Assembly: GCA_002724635.1 (NCBI GenBank)
Contig: PBPM01000105.1
Location: forward strand, 1-62,470
Direction of reading: 5' to 3'
Length of the DNA: 62,470 nt
DNA from: Rhodospirillaceae bacterium
GTDB lineage: Bacteria; Pseudomonadota; Alphaproteobacteria; UBA6615
The notes beneath the pieces are model-generated. The model saw nothing but the letters and a program-made list of their open reading frames with translations, did not search any database and was not told the origin of the DNA. The translations under genes were made by a program, and so were the position numbers. This document shows positions 44,148 to 52,314 of the stretch, in pieces. Every line of letters starts with the position of its first letter. The first letter of the stretch is position 1.

Positions 44148-45986
44148 TTGAGCTTTATAGTCGTCCAGGCGATCACGGGGCTCGCGAGTGCGGCGTCCCT
44201 ATTCCTGATCGCCGCGGGCTTGTCGATTGTCTTCGGCGTTACCCGCATCGTGAACTTCGCCCATGGCTCGCTCTACATGCTCGGCGCCTATTTGGCCTAT
44301 AGCCTGTCGACGATGATCGGCGATAGCTTCATCGGCTACCTCTTCGCCATGCTGCTCGCCGCTGTTGCCGTGGGTGGTGTCGGAGCTGTAATGGAAACGA
44401 TGCTGCTGCGGCGGATCTATCGCGCGCCGGAACTGTTCCAGCTGCTGGCCACCTTCGGTGTCGTGCTCGTCGTGCAGGACGTCTCGCGCCTGATCTGGGG
44501 CGCCGACGACCTTTTCGCGGCCCGCATGCCGGTTCTCGATGGTTCCGTCTCGCTATTGGGCCATTCGGTGCCGGCCTACGACTTCTTCCTTATCGCCGTC
44601 GCGCTGTTCGTCATGGGCGGCCTGTGGCTGCTCTTCCACCGCACGCGCTTCGGCGTGCTAGTGCGTGCCGCGACCGAGGACCGCGAGATGGTTGCGGCGC
44701 TGGGCATTAATCAGCGCTGGCTGTTCACCGGCACCTTTATCGTTGGAGCGGCGCTCGCCGGGCTCGGCGGGGCGCTGCAGATCCCGAGACAGGCGGCGAG
44801 CTTGTCGATGGATCTGAACATTATTGTCGACGCCTTCGTGGTCGTCGTGATCGGCGGGATGGGCTCGATCATGGGGGCGTTCGTAGCCGCGGTCCTGATC
44901 AGCGAGCTTCTGGCCTTCGGTGTGGTGATCTTTCCGGAGATCACGCTGGTGCTGATCTTCTTGGTGATGGCCGTGACCCTTGTCCTGAAGCCGAGCGGAC
45001 TGTTCGGCCGACAGGAGTTCACAACTCAGGAGGATCGGCGCAGCCCCGACCCGCCATTGCGCGTGGGGACCGGAGCGATGCGGGTCTTTTGTTGGGGCTT
45101 GCTGGCAATCGGTCTGGTGTTGCCCCTGGTTGTCGGCGAGTTCGCGGTTGTCATCCTGACCGAGATTGCGATCCTCTCGCTGTTCGCCGCGAGCCTGCAC
45201 TTCCTGCTCTGGGGTGGCGGGCTGATAAGCTTCGGCCACGCCGCCTATTTCGGGCTTGGTGCCTACGGGGCCGGTCTTGCCGTCTTCCATCTATCGCTGG
45301 CGATGGCGCCCGCGCTGTTGTTGGCACCGCTGGCGGGTGCCGTGGGTGCACTACTGTTCGGCTGGTTCTGCGTGCGTCTTTCGGGAATCTACATGGCGAT
45401 GCTGACGCTCGCCTTTGCGCAGATTGCCTGGTCCGCAGCCTTCCAGTGGATTGGCTTCACCGGGGGTGACAATGGGATTTTGGGCGTCTGGCCGAGTACG
45501 TGGGCGTCCGAGCCGTTGGTGTTCTACTACCTCGCTTTCGGGGTCTGTGCCGCAGTGATTTGGGGACTGCGCCATACTGTGTTCAGCCCCTTCGGTTACA
45601 CGTTGCGCGCCACGCGAGATTCGGCGCTGCGGGCTGCCGCCATCGGTATCGACGTAACGCGGCATCGCTGGCTCGCCTTTACGCTCGCGGGCGCCGCGGC
45701 GGGCGTTTCCGGCGGATTTTTCGCGTTTGCCAAAGGCAGTGTGTTTCCCGAAGTATTATTCGTCTCTACCTCGATCGACGGGCTGGTCATGGTGCTACTC
45801 GGCGGGATGCAGTCGCTCGCCGGCCCGATCTTGGGCGCAATCGCCTTCACAGAGATGGAGACCGAGCTCACGCGGCTGACCGAGCTGTGGCAGCTCTGTC
45901 TGGGAATCCTGATTATCGTGCTGGTGGTGGTTCTGCCGAACGGGTTGGTGGGCCTGTCGTCGCTGTTGCAACGGCGGCGATCATGA
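44148..45986 (+). CDS. Fused HAAT ABC permease (LivH-LivM in one chain, system 2)
   Basis: A 612-residue membrane protein in which a LivH half (about 1-290; LSIVFGVTRIVNFAHGSLYM) is joined to a LivM half (about 310-612; LLWGGGLISFGHAAYFGLG). The linker (about 288-308) is polar and charged. Each half has its own EAA-type loop: IGGMGSIMGAFVAA in the first and LGGMQSLAGPILGA in the second. The start is a TTG at 44148, supported by GGAGGG at 44138-44143. Many related systems have separate genes, as in system 1 here; the fusion is known in the family but less common. Confidence 0.9.
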   Translation: MSFIVVQAITGLASAASLFLIAAGLSIVFGVTRIVNFAHGSLYMLGAYLAYSLSTMIGDSFIGYLFAMLLAAVAVGGVGAVMETMLLRRIYRAPELFQLLATFGVVLVVQDVSRLIWGADDLFAARMPVLDGSVSLLGHSVPAYDFFLIAVALFVMGGLWLLFHRTRFGVLVRAATEDREMVAALGINQRWLFTGTFIVGAALAGLGGALQIPRQAASLSMDLNIIVDAFVVVVIGGMGSIMGAFVAAVLISELLAFGVVIFPEITLVLIFLVMAVTLVLKPSGLFGRQEFTTQEDRRSPDPPLRVGTGAMRVFCWGLLAIGLVLPLVVGEFAVVILTEIAILSLFAASLHFLLWGGGLISFGHAAYFGLGAYGAGLAVFHLSLAMAPALLLAPLAGAVGALLFGWFCVRLSGIYMAMLTLAFAQIAWSAAFQWIGFTGGDNGILGVWPSTWASEPLVFYYLAFGVCAAVIWGLRHTVFSPFGYTLRATRDSALRAAAIGIDVTRHRWLAFTLAGAAAGVSGGFFAFAKGSVFPEVLFVSTSIDGLVMVLLGGMQSLAGPILGAIAFTEMETELTRLTELWQLCLGILIIVLVVVLPNGLVGLSSLLQRRRS

Positions 45987-46756
45987 CCGGTGAGGCGTCC
46001 GTCCTGGCGGTTGAGAACTTGGCCAAAGCCTTCGGTGGTGTCCGAGCTGTCGGCGGTGTGTCGTTTGACGTCAATCCCGGCGAGCGGGTCGCGCTGATCG
46101 GCCCGAACGGCGCGGGCAAGACGACGCTGTTCAATTGCATCAACGGCCAGCTAAGGCCCGATGCCGGACGGGTGCGCGTGTTGGGCGCGGACGTGACAGG
46201 GAATGCGCCGCACCGAATATGGCGCTATGGGGTTGGGCGCACATTCCAGATCACGGCTAACTTCGCTAGCATGACGGTTCGCGAGAATGTGCAACTGGCG
46301 CTGGCATCCGCCAACGGCGCGGCGACGGGGCTGGGACGCAGGCTCGAGCGGCGCTATTGCGGTCAGGCGGAGATGCTAGTCGCGATGGTTGGACTGGAGG
46401 CGCGCGCTAATGACGCCACCGTTAAACTTCCCTATGGCGACCTTAAGCGGCTCGAGCTTGCCGTCGCCATGGCCAACACCCCGTCGCTGTTGCTGATGGA
46501 TGAACCGACGGCGGGCATGGCGAACGATGCGCGTGTCGGAATGATGGAACTGGTGGACGCGATGGTTGCTGAGCGCGGCGTCTCGGTGCTGTTCACCGAG
46601 CACGACATGGACGTGGTATTTGGGCATGCGGATCGGGTGATCGTTCTCGACGGGGGCCGGGTGATCGCCGCGGGCAGTCCCGAAGCGATACGCGCCGATG
46701 CGAGTGTGCGTGCGGTTTATCTCGGCACGTTCGAGGGGACGGGAGATAAGCCATGA
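45983..46756 (+). CDS. HAAT ABC transporter ATP-binding protein, LivG type (system 2)
   Basis: A 257-residue ABC ATPase. GPNGAGKTT (Walker A), PYGDLKRLELA (the LivG-like degenerate signature), LLLMDEPTAGM (Walker B) and TEHDMD are present. The ATG at 45983 overlaps the permease stop (ATGA), so translation is coupled. It forms the energy unit of the transporter with the LivF-type protein that follows. Full length and undamaged. Confidence 0.9.
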   Translation: MTGEASVLAVENLAKAFGGVRAVGGVSFDVNPGERVALIGPNGAGKTTLFNCINGQLRPDAGRVRVLGADVTGNAPHRIWRYGVGRTFQITANFASMTVRENVQLALASANGAATGLGRRLERRYCGQAEMLVAMVGLEARANDATVKLPYGDLKRLELAVAMANTPSLLLMDEPTAGMANDARVGMMELVDAMVAERGVSVLFTEHDMDVVFGHADRVIVLDGGRVIAAGSPEAIRADASVRAVYLGTFEGTGDKP

Positions 46757-47466
46757 GCGAGGTGGCTCTGAGGCTTTCGGGCATTGAGGCCTTTTACGGA
46801 GCGGCACAGGCACTATTCGGGGTCGATCTAGACGTTCCCGCCGGAGCGGTGACCGTCCTGCTCGGGCGCAACGGGGCCGGCAAGTCGACGACCCTCAAGG
46901 CGGCGATGGGCCTAGTCGATGTGCGCGCCGGATGTGTAAAGGTCGGGGTTGTGGAGATCACGCATATGCCGTCCTACCGGATAGCGCGTACGGGCGTTGG
47001 CTATGTGCCGGAGACTCGCCGGGTTTTCGCCGGGCTCAGCGTGGTTGAGAATCTGACGGTGGGCGAGCACAGCGCGGGGGACGGGCCGATCGTTTGGACG
47101 CGCGAGCGTATCTTCGACCTGTTTCCGCCGCTCGCGGGCATGCGTGACCGGCTGGCGGGGCAATTGTCCGGCGGCGAACAGCAGATGCTGACCATCGCGC
47201 GCACGCTCATGGGCAATCCGGGGATCATATTGCTGGACGAACCGTCGGAGGGGCTTGCACCGGTGATCGTGCAGCAGATCGCGGCGACGATCCGGACCCT
47301 GGCGGCGGAGGGACTTACGGTTCTGTTGTCGGAACAGAATGTTCGGTTCGCCATGCATGTGGCCAGCCGGGCCGCCGTGATCGAGCGCGGGCGCATCCTG
47401 GTCGAGGGACCGATCGACAAGATCGCCGCTGACGAAAGCGTGCGTGCGGCTTATCTAACGCCCTGA
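46753..47466 (+). CDS. HAAT ABC transporter ATP-binding protein, LivF type (system 2)
   Basis: A 237-residue ABC ATPase. Walker A GRNGAGKST, signature LSGGEQQMLTIARTL, Walker B IILLDEPSEGLAP and switch segment SEQNVRFA are all present, the last being typical of LivF. The ATG overlaps the previous stop by 4 bp (ATGA). It closes the second transport operon. Downstream comes a gene remnant on the other strand. The two halves of the transporter come from a different lineage than system 1, judging by motif details. Confidence 0.9.
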   Translation: MSEVALRLSGIEAFYGAAQALFGVDLDVPAGAVTVLLGRNGAGKSTTLKAAMGLVDVRAGCVKVGVVEITHMPSYRIARTGVGYVPETRRVFAGLSVVENLTVGEHSAGDGPIVWTRERIFDLFPPLAGMRDRLAGQLSGGEQQMLTIARTLMGNPGIILLDEPSEGLAPVIVQQIAATIRTLAAEGLTVLLSEQNVRFAMHVASRAAVIERGRILVEGPIDKIAADESVRAAYLTP

Positions 47467-47493
47467 CACTTGTTTTTGCTGGTCGGGCACACG

Positions 47494-47741
47494 TCAGTGC
47501 AGTTCAAAGGACTTCGCGAAGTTGCGGAATTTCGGCGGTGCGATTATCTCGGTGTGGCCGACCCGGTCCGAGCGGGGTGGGCTTTCCAGATTCTTGATCC
47601 AGAAGCCTAGGAACTTTTGTAGTTTGGGGAACTCGGGCGGATAGCCGAGCTTCGGCCAGACGAAATGCTGCGGATGCCAGAATGATCGGGCGTGTGATCG
47701 ATGATCTCGGCGGTGGTCATCTGCGACCCTTCCAGCTGCAT
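47494..47741 (-). pseudogene. Frameshifted remnant of an unknown gene
   Basis: On the leftward strand a frame opens at ATG 47741 (MQLEGSQMTTAEIIDHTPDH). It continues smoothly in another frame as FWHPQHFVWPKLGYPP through to a stop at 47494, ending KFRNFAKSFELH. The switch falls at about 47682. The two parts together read like one protein of about 83 residues with aromatic-rich, protein-like composition, which suggests a one-base deletion or a sequencing error. I do not recognise the family. It sits between the transporter and groES operons. If the sequence is right it is not functional. Confidence 0.45.
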
Positions 47742-47807
47742 CACCAAGCCCTTACGCAATATTGATACCTCTTTCTTGGCTCATACCAAATCGCCAGAGG
47801 ATTTGAA

Positions 47808-47835
47808 TTATCCGAAGCCGCATGCATGCGGATAA
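47808..47835. promoter_or_regulatory. Nested palindrome, possible operator
   Basis: A perfect 14-bp palindrome (ccgcatgcatgcgg, 47818-47831) lies inside an outer inverted repeat: ttatccg at 47808 and cggataa at 47829. It is about 130 bp upstream of the groES promoter and just upstream of the gene remnant. I recognise no known regulator site. It might belong to the remnant's lost promoter or to a second groES control. Confidence 0.35.
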
Positions 47836-47939
47836 GAAACAACGTTTAACTTCAGAACATTAGCACTGATCGACTGAGGGTCCTGCCAATCCGCGCCGGG
47901 ATCGGGTTAAAAAAACTCGAAACCCGCGTCCTGCGAGGG

Positions 47940-47968
47940 TTGACAGGGGATGCTCGGATCACTATCTG
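47940..47968 (+). promoter_or_regulatory. Predicted housekeeping promoter of groESL
   Basis: TTGACA at 47940-47945 is a perfect -35 box. Seventeen bases later TATCTG (47963-47968) serves as a fair -10 box. The next bases are the CIRCE operator, so the start of transcription should fall within or beside it, as needed for HrcA repression. Confidence 0.65.
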
Positions 47969-47969
47969 T

Positions 47970-47996
47970 CTGGCACTCAAGCGGGATGAGTGCTAG
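47970..47996. promoter_or_regulatory. CIRCE element (HrcA operator) upstream of groES
   Basis: The inverted repeat ctggcactc-N9-gagtgctag closely matches CIRCE (TTAGCACTC-N9-GAGTGCTAA), with the exact 9-bp spacer. It sits directly after the -10 box and 50 bp before the groES start codon. HrcA should bind here and repress groESL until heat or misfolding stress. Confidence 0.92.
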
Positions 47997-48046
47997 TAAC
48001 TCGGCGAGCCCGCGGAAATGTCCATATTTTACAGGAGGATAAGGGG

Positions 48047-48361
48047 ATGAGCTTTCGCCCTTTGCATGACCGGGTTGTGATACGTCGCGTCGATTCCGAC
48101 GAGAAGACGGCGGGCGGCATCATTATTCCGGATACGGCCCAGGAAAAACCCTCGGAAGGCGAAGTCGTCTCCGTGGGCCCCGGTGGCCGTACCGAGGACG
48201 GCAAGGCTATTGCCATGGATGTGAAGGCCGGAGACCGGGTCCTGTTCGGCAAGTGGTCGGGCACGGAAGTCACGATCGACGGCGAGGAACTCCTGATTAT
48301 GAAGGAGTCCGACATCATGGGCGTCATCGAGGCCAAGAAGAAGGCCAAGAAGGCCGCTTAA
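48047..48361 (+). CDS. groES: Co-chaperonin GroES
   Basis: A 104-residue co-chaperonin. It starts [20 protein letters not shown] and contains [15 protein letters not shown] (the mobile loop that touches GroEL), [14 protein letters not shown] and the ending MGVIEA with a Lys-rich tail. The size is standard. AGGAGGATAAGGGG precedes the ATG. It forms the lid of the GroEL folding cage. It is the first gene of an operon controlled by a CIRCE element and is followed 27 bp later by groEL. Confidence 0.97.
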   Translation: MSFRPLHDRVVIRRVDSDEKTAGGIIIPDTAQEKPSEGEVVSVGPGGRTEDGKAIAMDVKAGDRVLFGKWSGTEVTIDGEELLIMKESDIMGVIEAKKKAKKAA

Positions 48362-50041
<1,680 letters not shown>

Positions 50042-50066
50042 GCTCGTCCATCCGGACAAGACAAAG

Positions 50067-50099
50067 AGGGCCGCACTGGCGACAGTGCGGCCCTTTTTT
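50067..50099 (+). terminator. Rho-independent terminator of groESL
   Basis: A perfect 12-bp stem (agggccgcactg / cagtgcggccct, arms 50067-50078 and 50083-50094) with a GCGA loop is followed by a run of six or more T. It lies 26 bp after the groEL stop. The arms are strong enough for efficient termination. Confidence 0.92.
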
Positions 50100-50102
50100 C
50101 TT

Positions 50103-50226
50103 TAGGGCATCGTCCTTCCAGACGCTCCGTCTTCTGCGAAGCCGGTGCTCCTCAGGGTAAGGGTCTACCTTGAATACCTTCGCCCGCCTCATGGTGAGGA
50201 GCAGACCATCGGTCTTCTTCTCAAAG
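50103..50226. repeat. Dispersed repeat with 'cctcag/ctgagg'-type inverted arms
   Basis: The stretch 'gtgctcctcagggtaagg' (about 50143-50160) pairs imperfectly with 'cctcatggtgaggagcag' (about 50189-50206). Together with flanking 'catcgtccttccagacgctccg' -like bases, this resembles a family of repeats common between genes in alphaproteobacteria. It is different from the three REP-like copies at 20476, 25976 and 27886. No gene is visible in it. Confidence 0.5.
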
Positions 50227-50241
50227 GAAGTTTTGTGCTGT

Positions 50242-51123
50242 TTACTCTTCCTCGACGGCGCGGATGATGCCGGCCTGATCCAGATCGGCCCAGCCGCGGT
50301 CCATCATCTTCTGCCAGAGTTCGAGGTTGGTCCTCACGGACAAAAGGTCGATGCCCACCTGCTCGGCCAGTTCGAGAGCCTGGAGGATGTCCTTGTGATG
50401 GACGGATGCACGGCCGTGAGGCTCGAAGGTGCGTTCGACCATCCGCCCGCCATGCAGATCAAGGACTCGGGATTCAGCGAAGCCGCCAAGTAAGGCTTCA
50501 CGAACCTTTGCAGGATCGACGCCGGCCCGGGCGGCAAGCGTGAGACCCTCGGCGACCGCCGCGAGTGTGACGCCGACAATCGCTTGGTTGGCGGTCTTGG
50601 TCACCTGGCCGGCGCCCACGTCGCCGATATGGGTGATATTCTTCCCCAGCACCTTGAAGACTGGCATGACCTGCGCCAGCACCGCGTCCGGGGCGCCGAT
50701 CATGATCGTCAGATTTCCGGCCTTGGCCCCGACTGTGCCGCCCGACACAGGCGCGTCCACATAATGAGCGCCTCGCGCCGCAGCCTCTTGCCCCCAAGCG
50801 CGGGTCTCGCGCACCTTGGTGGTGCCCATGTCAATCAAGGTCTTACCGTCTGACAAGCCCGCCAGAACACCGTCATCACCATGTAGCACCTTGTCCACCG
50901 ACGGGGTGTCGGTGACCATCATGATGGTGATGTCGCTCGCCGCAGCGACGCCGCGCGGGGTTGCGGCCATCGCGGCACCAAGTTTCGCAAGCTCTTCGGC
51001 GGGGCCGGGTCTGCGGCTGGTCACGGTCAGCGACGCACCCGCCGCGAGTAGGTTGCGCGCCATGGGCTTACCCATCAGCCCGAGGCCGATGAACCCTATT
51101 TTCGTGCTCGTCAAATTGCCCAA
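50242..51123 (-). CDS. NAD(P)-dependent beta-hydroxyacid dehydrogenase (3-hydroxyisobutyrate dehydrogenase family)
   Basis: A 293-residue member of the 3-hydroxyisobutyrate/tartronate-semialdehyde reductase family. The Rossmann motif IGFIGLGLMGKPMARNLL is at the N-terminus, the substrate motif YVDAPVSGGTVGA is near residue 121-133, and the catalytic Lys occurs in the GQVTKTANQ segment. It should interconvert a short 3-hydroxyacid and its semialdehyde or oxoacid. The neighbours do not form an obvious operon with it: groEL is separated by a terminator and a repeat, and the AEC gene is divergent. The exact substrate cannot be assigned. Confidence 0.88.
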   Translation of the reverse strand: MGNLTSTKIGFIGLGLMGKPMARNLLAAGASLTVTSRRPGPAEELAKLGAAMAATPRGVAAASDITIMMVTDTPSVDKVLHGDDGVLAGLSDGKTLIDMGTTKVRETRAWGQEAAARGAHYVDAPVSGGTVGAKAGNLTIMIGAPDAVLAQVMPVFKVLGKNITHIGDVGAGQVTKTANQAIVGVTLAAVAEGLTLAARAGVDPAKVREALLGGFAESRVLDLHGGRMVERTFEPHGRASVHHKDILQALELAEQVGIDLLSVRTNLELWQKMMDRGWADLDQAGIIRAVEEE

Positions 51124-51367
51124 GATACCGCTCCCGTGCCGAACCTAGATGAGTGCGCAACGCGTCCACGCTGCGCGCTCGATGGCGGCGGTGGGCACCA
51201 TGACCATGGTGTAGGCGAGTGCGGATTGAGGTTCGACCATTTCCAATATTTTCTTGCTGATGCGTGGTTTCGTTAAAGCGGTCGGGGAGTGTGGCGTCAA
51301 GTTGCTCGGCATGGCGGCGTCGAAAGTCAGTATCGACAGGGTCTAGGCCGCCCAATAGGCTGTTTCT

Positions 51368-52306
51368 ATGTCCGCCGTTATCAATGTCGCCATTCCAGTT
51401 TTCGCGATCATGTTCGCAGGCTACCTCGCCGGCCGATTCCGCGTCCTGGGGTCATCGAGTTCGGAAGCGCTCAACGCCTTCGTCTACTGGTTCGCGCTGC
51501 CGCCGGTCTTGTTTCTGTCGATGGCCAGCGAGCCGGTCGAAAAGATTCTCGACTGGCCCTTCATCTGGACATTTCTCGGCGGTATGGCGATTGTTGCGAT
51601 CCCTTCTATAGTCCTCGCACGGACCGTATTCCGGAACAGCCTTGGCAGGGTGACCCTGCATGGTCTGACGGGGGTGTTCTCCAATACCGGCTATATCGGC
51701 ATTCCGCTGTTCCTCGCGGCCTTCGGCCCCGATGGCGCGCTGCCGGCGGTGATCGCGACGGCGGTGAACAACGCAGTGCTACTTGGCCTGACGATCTTGC
51801 TGATCGAAATGGACGGCGGCGATGGGCCGTCGCCGTTTCGTCTGTTCGGCAACGCGGTGCTTGCCGTCGTGCGCGGGCCGCTGTTCCTAGCACCATTGGC
51901 CGGTTTGCTCTGGTCTTGGGCTGGCTTGGGGCTGCCCGAGCCGGCCACTAACTTTCTGTCCCTGATGGCTGCGGCCGCCGCACCATGCGCCCTGTTCGCG
52001 ATGGGGCTATTCATGGTGGGCAAGCCGATCACTAGCGGTGCACCCGAGGTTGGCTGGATGGTGTTCGTGAAGCTGATTGCCCAGCCATTTGCAACTTGGT
52101 GGCTGGCTGTAACGGTCTTCGATCTCGATTTCGAATCCACGCGTGGCGTGGTCCTTATCGCCGCACTCCCCACTGGTGCACTCGCTTTCGTGATGGCCCA
52201 GAAGTACGGAATCTTCGTTCAGCGCTGTTCCGCTGCGATCCTAGTCTCGACGGTTGTCTCGGTGTTTACGGTCAGTGCGCTCCTAGCCTGGTTTGGCATG
52301 GCCTAA
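51368..52306 (+). CDS. AEC-family (auxin efflux carrier-like) transporter
   Basis: A 312-residue membrane protein with about ten hydrophobic segments. IPVFAIMFAGYLAGRF at the N-terminus and the NTGYIGIPLFLAAFG helix (about residue 102-116) are typical of the AEC family, as is the ending with an ALPTGALAFVMAQKYG segment. Bacterial members move malonate, malate or other small acids. It starts about 244 bp from the divergent dehydrogenase at 50242. It converges with the helicase gene at 52315 with 8 bp between. The substrate is unknown. Confidence 0.88.
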   Translation: MSAVINVAIPVFAIMFAGYLAGRFRVLGSSSSEALNAFVYWFALPPVLFLSMASEPVEKILDWPFIWTFLGGMAIVAIPSIVLARTVFRNSLGRVTLHGLTGVFSNTGYIGIPLFLAAFGPDGALPAVIATAVNNAVLLGLTILLIEMDGGDGPSPFRLFGNAVLAVVRGPLFLAPLAGLLWSWAGLGLPEPATNFLSLMAAAAAPCALFAMGLFMVGKPITSGAPEVGWMVFVKLIAQPFATWWLAVTVFDLDFESTRGVVLIAALPTGALAFVMAQKYGIFVQRCSAAILVSTVVSVFTVSALLAWFGMA

Positions 52307-52314
52307 CAAAGACG

